A program made the translations under genes and the position numbers. The notes under the pieces were generated by a model, which searched no databases, was not told the DNA's origin, and was given only the letters and a program-made list of their open reading frames with translations. This document shows, piece by piece, positions 31,341 through 41,890 of a stretch of 64,000 nucleotides of DNA; the first letter of the stretch is position 1; each line of letters begins with the position of its first letter. The stretch is taken from positions 248,001 through 312,000 of the forward strand of contig NZ_BLLG01000005.1 of NCBI RefSeq assembly GCF_011766325.1, written 5' to 3'. The DNA comes from Streptomyces pacificus. Its GTDB lineage: Bacteria; Actinomycetota; Actinomycetes; Streptomycetales; Streptomycetaceae.

Positions 31341-32516
31341 TTACTTCGCAGCCAGCTCGGCGGCCTTGTCGGCCGCGCCGTCCATGGTGTCCACCCGCTC
31401 GACGAGCGGGTGGTTGCGGTCCGCGAGGATCTGGCGACCCAGCTCCGCGTTGTTGCCGTCGAGGCGCACGACCAGCGGCTTCGTCACGGCCTCGCCCTTG
31501 CCCTCGAGGAGTTCCAGGGCCTGCACGATGCCGTTGGCGACCGCGTCGCACGCGGTGATGCCGCCGAAGACATTCACGAAGACGGACCTGACGTCCGGGT
31601 CGCCGAGGATGATCTCCAGGCCGTTGGCCATGACCTCGGCGGAGGCACCGCCGCCGATGTCGAGGAAGTTGGCGGGCTTGACGCCGCTGTGCTTCTCGCC
31701 GGCGTAGGCGACGACATCGAGAGTCGACATGACCAGGCCCGCGCCGTTGCCGATGATGCCGACCTCGCCGTCGAGCTTGACGTAGTTGAGGCCCTTGGCC
31801 TTGGCCGCGGCCTCGAGCGGGTTGGCCGAGGCCTTGTCCTCGAGCGCCTCGTGCTCCGGCTGGCGGAACTCGGCGTTGGCGTCCAGCGACACCTTGCCGT
31901 CCAGCGCGATGACGCGGCCGTCGGCGACCTTGGCGAGCGGGTTGACCTCGACGAGGAGGGCGTCCTCGGCGACGAACGTCTTCCACAGGGTCACCAGGAT
32001 CTCGGCGACCTGCTCGGCCACCTCGGCCGGGAACCGCGCGGCCTCGACGATCTCACGGGCCTTCGCGGCGGTGACGCCGTCGTTGGCGTCGACGGGGATC
32101 CTGGCGAGCTTCTCGGGGGTCGTCGCGGCGACCTCCTCGATGTCCATGCCGCCCGCGACCGAGGCCATGGCCAGGAAGGTGCGGTTGGTGCGGTCGAGCA
32201 GATAGGAGACGTAGTACTCCTCGGCGATCTCGGGAGCCGTCTCGGCGATCATCACCTTGTGGACCGTGTGGCCCTTGATGTCCATGCCGAGGATGTCCGT
32301 CGCGCGGGCGACGGCCTCGTCCGGCGTGGCGGCCAGCTTGACACCGCCGGCCTTGCCCCGGCCCCCGACCTTCACCTGCGCCTTGACAACCGACCGGCCG
32401 CCCAGTCGCTCGGTCGCCTCGCGCGCCGCCTCAGGCGTGTCGATGACTTCACCGGCCAGCACCGGTACACCGTGCTTGGCGAAGAGGTCCCTCGCCTGGT
32501 ACTCGAACAGGTCCAC
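31341..32516 (-). CDS. sucC: succinyl-CoA synthetase beta subunit
   Basis: The 391-residue ATP-grasp subunit binds nucleotide and partners with SucD. It opens [19 protein letters not shown] and contains [37 protein letters not shown] and [15 protein letters not shown], all family hallmarks. The start is GTG with AAGGGACGG just upstream. The promoter of sucCD should lie in the roughly 400-bp region between it and icmB. Confidence 0.98.
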   Translation of the reverse strand: MDLFEYQARDLFAKHGVPVLAGEVIDTPEAAREATERLGGRSVVKAQVKVGGRGKAGGVKLAATPDEAVARATDILGMDIKGHTVHKVMIAETAPEIAEEYYVSYLLDRTNRTFLAMASVAGGMDIEEVAATTPEKLARIPVDANDGVTAAKAREIVEAARFPAEVAEQVAEILVTLWKTFVAEDALLVEVNPLAKVADGRVIALDGKVSLDANAEFRQPEHEALEDKASANPLEAAAKAKGLNYVKLDGEVGIIGNGAGLVMSTLDVVAYAGEKHSGVKPANFLDIGGGASAEVMANGLEIILGDPDVRSVFVNVFGGITACDAVANGIVQALELLEGKGEAVTKPLVVRLDGNNAELGRQILADRNHPLVERVDTMDGAADKAAELAAK

Positions 32517-32928
32517 GCGCGTCCGTCCCTTTGCTTCTCATCGTCGCAGTAGTGATCCGCGGTTCGTTGTCTGCATGGGCGTGCCGCGGAGGGCAGCGTG
32601 ACTGCGCGGTCACTGGGGAGGCGTACACGGTGTCCGGGCACGCGGCATGTCCGTCTCGCAGGTTATCCCCGTGGGCCGTGCGTCCCTAAATCGCGGATCA
32701 CAACCGGGCGGTGATACCCGTCACAGATCGCGCGCACCGCGGAACGCAGGGTCAGCGGACGGCCACGCGCCGGCACGGCCCCCGCAGACCGGCCCCCGCA
32801 GACCGGCCCGCACCGGGCACGCTGCGGCGCCCGGGATCCGCGACCGTCCGGCATGCGGCACCCGTACGGCCGCGCCCGCCCCGGCCCACCGTCCGGCCCC
32901 CTGCGCCGCCCCACATCGGCCGGCGGCC
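32517..32928. other. intergenic region between icmB and sucC
   Basis: No gene is recognised. It should contain the sucC promoter. A less GC-rich stretch with TTATCCCC and the partly symmetric GGTGATACCCGTCAC (32708-32722) lies in its middle, about 200 bases upstream of sucC. Confidence 0.35.
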
Positions 32929-33336
32929 CTACGCGGGCCGGCGGACGTTCGCGTTGACCCAGTCGACGATCGACGCCGTCGTCGCCCCCGGGGTGAAGAT
33001 CTCCGCCACACCCCTCTCCTTCAGCGGCGGGATGTCCGCCTCGGGGATGATCCCGCCGCCGAAGACCTTGATGTCCTCCGCGTCGCGCTCCTTCAGCAGC
33101 TCGATCACCTTCGCGAAGAGGGTGTTGTGCGCGCCGGAGAGGATGGAGAGGCCGATCGCATCGGCGTCCTCCTGGATCGCGGTGTCGACGATCTGCTCGG
33201 GGGTCTGGTGCAGCCCGGTGTAGACGACCTCCATACCGGCGTCCCGCAGGGCTCGTGCGATCACCTTCGCGCCGCGATCGTGGCCGTCGAGACCCGGCTT
33301 GGCCACCACCACGCGGATCGGACCGGTCACACCCAT
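32929..33336 (-). CDS. icmB: isobutyryl-CoA mutase small (cobalamin-binding) subunit
   Basis: The 135-residue protein is a stand-alone B12-binding domain. The base-off/His-on motif DxHxxG is seen as D17, H19, G22 in [12 protein letters not shown], with [11 protein letters not shown] and [11 protein letters not shown] lining the nucleotide tail. Its length matches the 136-residue IcmB of Streptomyces, which pairs with the large subunit IcmA to interconvert isobutyryl-CoA and butyryl-CoA for fatty acid and polyketide precursors. IcmA is not in the window. GGGAGG lies five bases before the ATG. The leader carries an eight-base tandem repeat. A different mutase partner cannot be excluded. Confidence 0.85.
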   Translation of the reverse strand: MGVTGPIRVVVAKPGLDGHDRGAKVIARALRDAGMEVVYTGLHQTPEQIVDTAIQEDADAIGLSILSGAHNTLFAKVIELLKERDAEDIKVFGGGIIPEADIPPLKERGVAEIFTPGATTASIVDWVNANVRRPA

Positions 33337-33776
33337 CACTGCCTCCCACATACCGACGTACATACGTACCGACGTACCGACGTACCGCAGTTGCCGCCAT
33401 GGGCACTGCGCCCTCACGGGCGCCCGGGCGTGCCGGTCGACGCGCGGTGCGCCGCCGTGCGCCGGATCCCGTACCGCGCCCCGGGCCGGCACCGGCCCGG
33501 AAGGTGAACGAACGTTATCCACAGATCTACAGCATCCCGCAAGCAGCCGTTTCGCGGGGCCGGGCGAGGGGGACATCACCTGAGGGACGCATACGCACGC
33601 GCCGTACCCGCTGAGATGCCCCGGGCAGCGGCCGGGACCGCGCGGTGAATCCGCTGTTCGGTCGCCGTGATCACCGTGCCGCCCGCCGCGCGGCCCTGCG
33701 GTCCCGACCGCGGGCAGCCCCATGAGGGCGCACGGGGGACGGAGCCGCCCCCCGTGCGCCGGTCGGGAGGTCAACC
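33337..33776. other. divergent region between icmB and the lipase gene
   Basis: No gene is recognised. It contains the icmB leader repeat (33352-33391) and a perfect TTATCCACA DnaA-box-like nonamer at 33515-33523. Promoters for both flanking genes should be here. Confidence 0.4.
33352..33391. repeat. 8-bp tandem repeat in the icmB leader
   Basis: Five eight-base units, three of them exact ACCGACGT and the others ACATACGT and ACCGCAGT, end about 15 bases before the icmB start codon. Each unit junction creates TACGT or GTAC palindromes. Confidence 0.8.
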
Positions 33777-34655
33777 ATGGGTTTCCTGCCGCCGCTGCGG
33801 ATGAATGTGCCGGTGGCCCTGCTGCGCGCCACCGCCCTCGAGCTGGCCGCCCTCGCCGCACACATGATCGTGTACCCGTCGGGCCTGATCCCGGAGCGCC
33901 GGGCCTGCGGACCCGCCCCCTCCGGTCCGCCGCCCCCGGACCCGGCGGACCGCGACCTGCCGGCCGGGCACGGGGCCCCGGCGCCTTCGGCACCCCGGAC
34001 GCGATCACCGGGACACCCGCCGGCCGTCCTGCTCCACGGCTTCGCGGACAACCGGTCCGTGTTCGTCCTGCTCCGCCGGTTCCTGGCCCACCAGGACGGC
34101 CGCCCTGTGGAGTCGCTCAACTACTCACCGCTGACCTGCGACATCCGGGCCGCAGCCGAGCTGCTGGGCCGCCATGTCGAGGAGACATGCGCCCGCACCG
34201 GCCGGGGGCGCGTCGACATCGTGGGCCACAGCCTCGGCGGACTGGTCGCGCGGTACTACGTCCAGCGGCTGGGGGGTGACGGGCGCGTACGGACGCTGGT
34301 CATGCTCGGCACGCCCCACAGGGGCACCAGCGTCGCCCCGCTCGCCGGCGCGCATCCCCTCGTGCGCCAGATGCGCCCGGGCTCCGCCGTGATCGAGGAA
34401 CTCGCACTGCCCGCCCCCGGCTGCCGCACCAGGTTCGTCAGCTTCTGGAGCGATCTGGACCAGATCATGGTGCCCCTGGAGACCGCCCGGCTCGAGCATC
34501 CCGACCTGATGGTGCGGAACGTCCGGGTCAGCGGCATCGGGCACTTGGCGCTCCCGGTCCACCCGGCGGTCGCGGCAGGCATCCGCGAGGCACTCGATGT
34601 CCCCGGCGCGGGGGCCGAGTCGGACGGCGGCGTCGGTTCCCTGCCGGCGGCATGA
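33777..34655 (+). CDS. alpha/beta-hydrolase, triacylglycerol-lipase-like
   Basis: The 292-residue protein has an N-terminal hydrophobic helix ([20 protein letters not shown]) that may anchor it. The hydrolase core starts with [16 protein letters not shown], where the HG is the oxyanion-hole segment, and the nucleophile elbow is GHSLGG with Ser152. [19 protein letters not shown] and a late His in [10 protein letters not shown] complete a lipase/acyltransferase-like pattern. GGGAGG lies six bases before the ATG. It is divergent from icmB and precedes the M23 peptidase gene. The substrate is unknown; lipid esters are likely. Confidence 0.85.
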   Translation: MGFLPPLRMNVPVALLRATALELAALAAHMIVYPSGLIPERRACGPAPSGPPPPDPADRDLPAGHGAPAPSAPRTRSPGHPPAVLLHGFADNRSVFVLLRRFLAHQDGRPVESLNYSPLTCDIRAAAELLGRHVEETCARTGRGRVDIVGHSLGGLVARYYVQRLGGDGRVRTLVMLGTPHRGTSVAPLAGAHPLVRQMRPGSAVIEELALPAPGCRTRFVSFWSDLDQIMVPLETARLEHPDLMVRNVRVSGIGHLALPVHPAVAAGIREALDVPGAGAESDGGVGSLPAA

Positions 34656-34863
34656 GGTCGAACGGCAGTCGAACGTAAGGCCAAGGCTCGTCCTGCAGTC
34701 CGCCGAAACACCGCCGAATGCCCGTTTCCCTCTCTCGCAAAACCTGCCGAAGATTGTCGGCGTCGCATACCGCCGGGTACAGTCGCGCCACTGCATTGCC
34801 TCGGGGGAACCCGCGCAGGGTGACCTCACGTCTGGTCCTGCTGTCGAGGCGAGAGAGAAGTTG

Positions 34864-36609
34864 GTGAACGACCAGCACCCCCACGCCGGGTACGACGCGT
34901 ACGCCACCGGCAGCTTCGGCACCGACCCTTTCTTCGGCACCACGCCCGGCGGCCACGAGGGCGGTCACCCCGCCCACGCCGACCGGTACGACGCGGGGCA
35001 GTGGCCCGCCGGTTCCCCCGCCGGCCACGACGCCTACGGCGACCCCCGGCATGCGTACGGCCGGCAGTACGGCGCACCGCATTTCGACACCGCGCAATAC
35101 CGCACCACCGCGCAGTACGACAGCGCCCTGGACGGCGCCGGCGGCCAGTGGGACGCCAACGCCGGGAGCGGCACGGGGCAGTTCACGGCGGAGCCGTTCG
35201 AGACGGGGGCGCAGCCCTGCGACACGGGCGGCCGGTGGACGGCGACCGGACAGGCATCGGCGACGTCGTACGAGACCGGTGCCCACGACGCCGCCCCGTG
35301 GAACCCCGCCGATGCCACCGCCACCGCCACCGACCTCCCGTACGGCGGCCACGCGGGGCAGCCACCGGGGGCCGAACTCCCCGGGTACGCGGCGTACGAG
35401 GATGCGCACGATCGAGCCGGGGCGTTCATCCCCGGACAGTTCTCCCCCGCGACCGGGTTCGACGCGTCGCAGGAGACGCGGCCCGGCAGCGGGACCGCCT
35501 GGGAAGCGGAAGCCGGGCCGGGCACCGGGACCTGGACCGAGACCGCAGGCACGACCGCAGGCACGACCGGAACAGCAGACGGGACCCGGACCGAGACCGG
35601 AACCGCGATCTGGTCCACGACATGGTCCGAGAGCTGGACCGGGACCGGAACAGCAAGCACGACCGGAACCGCCGGGGAACACCCGCAGTACCCCGGGCAG
35701 CAGCACGAGCCGGAACCGCCGGCGGCAGACGCGGAGGGCGCGGACCGGTTCCCCCGCCATGGCTCCGGGGCCGAGTTGATCGCCGACGCCGCCACCGTCT
35801 CGGCACCGGCCGTCACCCTCGCCTCCGCCGACCCGGCCCGCCCCGCGCGCAGGACGGGTGGCGCCCGGGGCCGCCGCCGCACCCCCGCCAAGCGTTCGGC
35901 GCTCCTGACCGTCGCCGTGCCGTCCGTCTGCGTGATGGGCGTGGCCGGTGTCGCGGCCGCCTCGGTCGGCGGGCTCACCGAAGGCGATCGGCCGGGGGAC
36001 GGCAACACCGCGGTCACGGCCGCCGACCAGCCGTCCGTGCAGCCCGTCGTCGCCAACAACGCGCTCGACACCCAGCTCGCCGCACTCAGCGCAGACGCCC
36101 GCGACTTCGGCGACCGCGCGAGCCGGACCCAGGAGCGCATCGACCTCAAGGCGCGCCAGGAGGCGGAACGCAAGAAGCGCGAGGAGGAAGCCGCCCTCCG
36201 CGAGAAACTGCGGCCGAAGTTCGCCCTCCCCGTCGCCCAGCACGGCCTCAGCGCCTACTTCGGCCAGGCAGGAGTCAACTGGATGTCCATGCACACCGGG
36301 ATCGACTTCCCGGTGTCGTACGGAACACCGGTGATGGCCGCGACCGACGGCACCGTGCGGACGCAGTGGAACAGCGCCTACGGCAACATGGCCATCGTCA
36401 CCGCCGCCGACGGCACGGAGACCTGGTACTGCCATCTGAGCAGCACCAAGATCCGTTCCGGCCAGGTCAAGGCGGGCGAGGTGATCGCCTATTCGGGCAA
36501 CTCGGGCAACTCCACCGGCCCGCACCTTCACTTCGAGGTGCGACCCGGCGGCGGGGTGGCGATCGACCCGCTGGCGTGGCTGCGCAGCCACGCCCTCAGC
36601 CCCACCTGA
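34864..36609 (+). CDS. membrane-anchored M23 (LytM-type) metallopeptidase
   Basis: The 581-residue protein has about 300 N-terminal residues rich in Tyr, Thr, Gly and Asp with repeats such as GTGTASTTGT and TAGTTAGTTGT. A membrane helix (ALLTVAVPSVCVMGVAGVAA) lies at about 345-366, then a short coiled-coil (AERKKREEEAALREKL). The C-terminal M23 domain has His477 and Asp481 in HTGIDF and HLH at 554-556, the zinc ligands and catalytic His. It would cut peptidoglycan cross-bridges outside the membrane. The start is GTG with GAGAGAAG upstream. No riboswitch is seen before it. It lies beside the NlpC/P60 genes, which fits a wall-remodelling role. Confidence 0.88.
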   Translation: MNDQHPHAGYDAYATGSFGTDPFFGTTPGGHEGGHPAHADRYDAGQWPAGSPAGHDAYGDPRHAYGRQYGAPHFDTAQYRTTAQYDSALDGAGGQWDANAGSGTGQFTAEPFETGAQPCDTGGRWTATGQASATSYETGAHDAAPWNPADATATATDLPYGGHAGQPPGAELPGYAAYEDAHDRAGAFIPGQFSPATGFDASQETRPGSGTAWEAEAGPGTGTWTETAGTTAGTTGTADGTRTETGTAIWSTTWSESWTGTGTASTTGTAGEHPQYPGQQHEPEPPAADAEGADRFPRHGSGAELIADAATVSAPAVTLASADPARPARRTGGARGRRRTPAKRSALLTVAVPSVCVMGVAGVAAASVGGLTEGDRPGDGNTAVTAADQPSVQPVVANNALDTQLAALSADARDFGDRASRTQERIDLKARQEAERKKREEEAALREKLRPKFALPVAQHGLSAYFGQAGVNWMSMHTGIDFPVSYGTPVMAATDGTVRTQWNSAYGNMAIVTAADGTETWYCHLSSTKIRSGQVKAGEVIAYSGNSGNSTGPHLHFEVRPGGGVAIDPLAWLRSHALSPT

Positions 36610-36844
36610 CCCCCCGGCAGCGGCGCGGCCCCGCCTCCCTGCCCGGCCCGGACGGCCCCGTCCCGCCCCGCGCGTCCGCCACGCGCACCTGCCTGCCCGC
36701 CCCTCCTCCTCGCACGCCTCCGGCGGCTCCGGGCGGCGCCTTGCCGCCCCGTCGCCCCCTCCGGCCCCGCGCCCATCCGTCCGGAGGGCACACCGACCAC
36801 CGCCCGGGCCCCGCGTGGCGGCCGCGGGCGGCGGCCTCAGCCCG

Positions 36845-39319
36845 TCAGAGCTTCTCCACCGGGGCGTACCGCAGCAGCAGCCGCTTCGGCTTGGCGTCGC
36901 CGAAGTCGATCGTCGCCTGGGCGTCGCCACCCGATCCCGTCACCGCCGTCACGGTGCCCAGCCCGAACTGGTCGTGGGTGACCCGGTCCCCGACGGCCAG
37001 GGCGATCACCGGCTTGTCCGTCGTCCGCCGGGTCGCGAAGCCCGACGGACCGGAGCGGGACCGGGATGACGACAGGGCCGAGGCGATACCCGGCGCCGGG
37101 CCGGCGGGCGCCGCCGACCGCCCCGTCCGCTTCCACTCCAGGTGGGTGTCCGGGATCTCCTCCAGGAACCGCGAGGGCGGGTTGTAGGCGGGCTGGCCCC
37201 AGGCGCTGCGCATCGAGGAACGCGTCAGATAGAGGCGCTCGCGGGCGCGGGTGATCCCCACGTACGCCAGGCGGCGCTCCTCCTCCAGCTCCTTGGTCTG
37301 GCCGAGCGCCCGCATATGCGGGAAGACCCCGTCCTCCATGCCGGTGAGGAACACCACGGGGAACTCCAGGCCCTTCGCGGTGTGCAGCGTCATCAGGGTG
37401 ATGACACCGCTGCCCTCCTCGTCCTCGTCGGGGATCTGGTCGGAGTCGGCGACGAGCGCGACCTGTTCCAGGAACTCGGCGAGCGTTCCCGATCCCTCCT
37501 CGTCGCCGCGCCCCTGCTCGAACTCCAGGGCCACCGCGGCGAGTTCCTGGAGGTTCTCGATACGGGTCTCGTCCTGGGGGTCGGTGGACGCCTGGAGTTC
37601 GGCCAGATAACCGGTCCGCTCCAGCACGGCCTCCAGCACCACCGCGGGACCGGCGCCCGAGTCGACGACGGTGCGCAGCTCCTCCATGAGCGTGTTGAAG
37701 CGCTTCACGGCGTTGGCGGAGCGGGCGGCCATGCCGTACGCCTCGTCGACGCGGCGCAGCGCCTGCGGGAAGGTGATCCTCTCGCGCAGCGCGAGGGCGT
37801 CGACCATCGCCTCGGCGCGCTCGCCGATGCCGCGCTTCGGCACGTTCAGGATGCGCCGCAGCGGCACGTTGTCCTCGGGGTTGGCGAGGACCCGCAGATA
37901 CGCGAGGACGTCCCGGACCTCCTTGCGCTCGTAGAAGCGCACGCCGCCGACGACCTTGTAGGGCAGGCCGACGCGGATGAAGATCTCCTCGAAGACGCGG
38001 GACTGCGCGTTGGTCCGGTAGAAGACCGCGACGTCGCCGGCCCTGGCCTCGCCCGTGTCCGCCAGCCGGTCGATCTCGTCGGCGACGAACTGGGCCTCGT
38101 CGTGCTCGGTGTCCGCGACATAGCCGGTGATCCGCGCGCCGGCGCCCGCGTTCGTCCACAGGTTCTTGGGGCGGCGGCTCTCGTTGCGCTCGATCACCGC
38201 GTTGGCCGCGGAGAGGATCGTCTGGGAGGAGCGGTAGTTCTGCTCCAGCAGGATCGTGGTCGCGTCCGGGTAGTCCTCCTCGAACTGGAGGATGTTGCGA
38301 ATCGTGGCGCCGCGGAAGGCGTAGATCGACTGGTCGGCGTCGCCCACCACGCACAGCTCGGCGGGGCCGAGGTCGTCGTACCCCGTGCCGACCAGCTCGC
38401 GCACGAGCGTGTACTGGGCGTGGTTGGTGTCCTGGTACTCGTCGACCAGGACATGGCGGAACCGGCGCCGGTAGTGCTCGGCGACCTCAGGGAACGCCTG
38501 CAGCAGATGGACCGTGGTCATGATGATGTCGTCGAAGTCCAGCGCGTTGGCCTCGCGCAGCCTGGCCTGGTACATCCGGTATGCCTCGGCCAGCGTCTTC
38601 TCGAAGCCTCCCCCGGAGCCCTCGGTCTGGTCGGTGCCGCCCGCCTCGGCGGCGAAGGTCTCCTCGTCGACCAGCTCGTTCTTCAGGTTCGAGATCTTGG
38701 CGCTGAACGCCTTCGGCGGGTAGCGCTTCGGGTCGAGGTCCAGATCGCGGCAGACCAGTGCCATCAGCCGCTTGGAGTCGGCGGCGTCGTAGATCGAGAA
38801 CGACGACGTGAAGCCGAGCTTCTTGCTCTCCCTGCGCAGTATGCGGACACAGGCGCTGTGGAAGGTGGAGACCCACATGGCCCGGGCGCGCGGGCCGACG
38901 AGCTGCTCGACGCGCTCCTTCATCTCGCCCGCGGCCTTGTTGGTGAACGTGATCGCCAGTATCTGGCCGGGGTGCACCTCGCGGGTCGCCAGCAGATGGG
39001 CGATCCGGTGGGTCAGCACCCGGGTCTTGCCGGAGCCGGCGCCGGCGACGATGAGCAGCGGGGAGCCGGTGTGGACGACGGCGGCACGCTGCTGCTCGTT
39101 CAGCCCGCCGAGCAGGGCGGCCGGGTCGGTGACCGGGCGCGGGGCGCCGTCCCGGTAGTAGCCGTCACCGGGCCCGGGCTCGTCGAACCCGCCCTCGAAG
39201 AGGTCGTGCGGGACCTCCTCCGCCGGAAGATGCTCGTGATCCTCGGGCGGTGGGGGATCCTCCGGGGCCGGGGTCCGCCGGAGATCCGCCAGGAAACTGT
39301 CGTCAAAGAGGCTGCTCAT
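36845..39319 (-). CDS. pcrA: ATP-dependent DNA helicase PcrA/UvrD
   Basis: The 824-residue superfamily 1A helicase unwinds DNA in repair and replication restart. Motifs seen are the Q motif region LNEQQRAAVVHTG, Walker A AGAGSGKT (92-99), motif II DEYQDTNHAQY, motif III VGDADQSIYAFRGA, motif IV QNYRSSQTIL, motif V TLMTLHTAKGLEFPVV and motif VI VGITRARERLYL. About 70 residues of acidic extension precede the core. The C-terminus ends in a Tudor-like segment (GDRVTHDQFGLGTVTAVTG), as in PcrA, where it contacts RNA polymerase. It is monocistronic. Confidence 0.97.
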   Translation of the reverse strand: MSSLFDDSFLADLRRTPAPEDPPPPEDHEHLPAEEVPHDLFEGGFDEPGPGDGYYRDGAPRPVTDPAALLGGLNEQQRAAVVHTGSPLLIVAGAGSGKTRVLTHRIAHLLATREVHPGQILAITFTNKAAGEMKERVEQLVGPRARAMWVSTFHSACVRILRRESKKLGFTSSFSIYDAADSKRLMALVCRDLDLDPKRYPPKAFSAKISNLKNELVDEETFAAEAGGTDQTEGSGGGFEKTLAEAYRMYQARLREANALDFDDIIMTTVHLLQAFPEVAEHYRRRFRHVLVDEYQDTNHAQYTLVRELVGTGYDDLGPAELCVVGDADQSIYAFRGATIRNILQFEEDYPDATTILLEQNYRSSQTILSAANAVIERNESRRPKNLWTNAGAGARITGYVADTEHDEAQFVADEIDRLADTGEARAGDVAVFYRTNAQSRVFEEIFIRVGLPYKVVGGVRFYERKEVRDVLAYLRVLANPEDNVPLRRILNVPKRGIGERAEAMVDALALRERITFPQALRRVDEAYGMAARSANAVKRFNTLMEELRTVVDSGAGPAVVLEAVLERTGYLAELQASTDPQDETRIENLQELAAVALEFEQGRGDEEGSGTLAEFLEQVALVADSDQIPDEDEEGSGVITLMTLHTAKGLEFPVVFLTGMEDGVFPHMRALGQTKELEEERRLAYVGITRARERLYLTRSSMRSAWGQPAYNPPSRFLEEIPDTHLEWKRTGRSAAPAGPAPGIASALSSSRSRSGPSGFATRRTTDKPVIALAVGDRVTHDQFGLGTVTAVTGSGGDAQATIDFGDAKPKRLLLRYAPVEKL

Positions 39320-39455
39320 CGCATCCCGAGTCTAGGCGGCCCCACTGACGGTCCGCTTCCGCCTTCCCGGGAATCACTACCGGACTCCTCTGGTCACGAC
39401 GCGGACACACAGCGCCAAGGTCACGGAAATGTATCGGGCATATCGAACACCCTCC

Positions 39456-39485
39456 TTCACAGCAGCGCCACACTTTGGCTAGCGT
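39456..39485 (+). promoter_or_regulatory. candidate promoter of the riboswitch-controlled NlpC/P60 gene
   Basis: TTCACA (39456-39461) and TAGCGT (39480-39485) are separated by 18 bases. This would start transcription near 39492, about 80 bases before the riboswitch. The hexamers are a fair but not perfect match to housekeeping promoters. Confidence 0.4.
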
Positions 39486-39570
39486 GCTCGCCCAGGCAGC
39501 CCGTACCCCCTTCGGCGAACCACGCCAGCCGGGCGGCCGCGCCGAATCCGCGCCCCTCGCGTAGGAGTTT

Positions 39571-39690
39571 CGGAACCGGGGACCCACTCATCAGGCACAA
39601 CCGGGGTGAATCGGGCCGGTCTTCACCCGGCCCGTAGGGCAGCCTTCCGTTTCGTCCGAACCCGACAGCTAACCCGGTAGGCGTTCCACG
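39571..39690 (+). ncRNA. ydaO/yuaA-type c-di-AMP riboswitch
   Basis: The leader contains the conserved blocks of this class in order: GGAACCGGGGACCCA, then GGGGTGAATCGGGCCGG, CCCGTAGGGCAG, CCGAACCCGACAGCTAACC and GGTAGGCGTTCC. GGAAC (39572-39576) pairs with GTTCC (39683-39687) to close P1. It ends just before the ribosome site of an NlpC/P60 peptidase. In Streptomyces this riboswitch class sits before resuscitation-promoting and wall-hydrolase genes and turns them off when c-di-AMP is high. The mechanism here (terminator or ribosome-site control) is not clear. Confidence 0.92.
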
Positions 39691-39706
39691 GAAGGAGATG
39701 CCGGCC

Positions 39707-41029
<1,323 letters not shown>

Positions 41030-41142
41030 GAGCCGTCCCGTCATCCCCGGCGGGTCAGCGCGGCGCCGGATGCGGTACCTCGCGAGGCGGAGGGTCGCGC
41101 TCGGCACCGGGCGCACACAGGATGCCGGCGAACATTCCGGAC

Positions 41143-41245
41143 GCCTCGCCGCGATGCGACGACGCGGCGAGGCGCCGCAGCTGTCGCCGTGCGCTCGCCG
41201 GGGAGTGCGCGGACCGAGGGGCTCCCGCACGCAGGAGCCCCTCGG
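41143..41245. terminator. two hairpins between convergent genes
   Basis: GCCTCGCCGCG and CGCGGCGAGGC form one inverted pair (about 41143-41174). CCGAGGGGCTCC (41214-41225) and GGAGCCCCTCGG (41234-41245) form a perfect 12-bp stem with an eight-base loop. They lie between the NlpC/P60 gene and the leftward membrane gene. Confidence 0.75.
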
Positions 41246-41286
41246 GTGGCCGCCTGCACGAGAGCCCCGGCCCGCTCAACGGTCCG

Positions 41287-41640
41287 TCATGTCCACAGCG
41301 TCGCGATCAGGATGTTCACCAGGGTCAGTCCGCCGACCGCCCCGAACACCCCCTTGTCCACGGCCTCCTCGTCCCGCTTGACGTAGACCAGCGCCAGTAC
41401 CACCACGAGCACGGCCAGCTTGACACCGACCTTGAGGTTGTTCACGGTCTGGCCGTCCGCCTGGTTCAGTCCCACCAGCACCATGCCCGTCACCAGCATG
41501 GTGAGCGCGCCGTGCAGCATCGCCGGAGTGAAGCGCGCCGCACCCTCCCCCATCGCCTTCATCTGCGTCAGGAAGCCGCCGAGCAGCGCCGCGATGCCGA
41601 TGATGTGCAGAGCGACGAAGACATTGATGAGTACGTCCAT
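41287..41640 (-). CDS. small four-helix membrane protein
   Basis: The 117-residue protein has about four hydrophobic segments: LINVFVALHIIGIAALLGGFL, MLHGALTMLVTGMVLVGL, VGVKLAVLVVVLALVYV and VGGLTLVNILIATLW. Conserved-looking His residues sit in helices one and two. It resembles small integral membrane proteins found next to NlpC/P60 genes in Streptomyces. No catalytic motif is visible. It is flanked by the two NlpC/P60 paralogues, one on each side and both on the other strand. The function is unknown. Confidence 0.8.
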   Translation of the reverse strand: MDVLINVFVALHIIGIAALLGGFLTQMKAMGEGAARFTPAMLHGALTMLVTGMVLVGLNQADGQTVNNLKVGVKLAVLVVVLALVYVKRDEEAVDKGVFGAVGGLTLVNILIATLWT

Positions 41641-41890
41641 GGCACCGGAGCCTAGCCGTACGGTCCCAAGCGATCTACGGTGGTCCCTATGCCGCCAATT
41701 CCGTTCATATCGCCCCTTTGTCGTGTCCCGAAGGCTTAACGTCCTCCCTCAGGTGGCCGGTTCCCCGCCGTCCGTGACCGGGCGGCTGCTCCGGCCGCCC
41801 CCGCCGGAAGAGCCGGTGGCGGGCCGCTCCCCTGCACGGTCCGCCACCGGTACCCCGCACCGGCGGGCCCCGACGGAAGGACTGGCCCTC

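Noticed and set aside
34800..34863. Possible second ydaO riboswitch before the M23 peptidase
   Set aside because: GGGGGAACCC and GGGTGACC look similar, but the GTAGGG, CAGCTAACC and closing P1 blocks are missing and the leader is too short.
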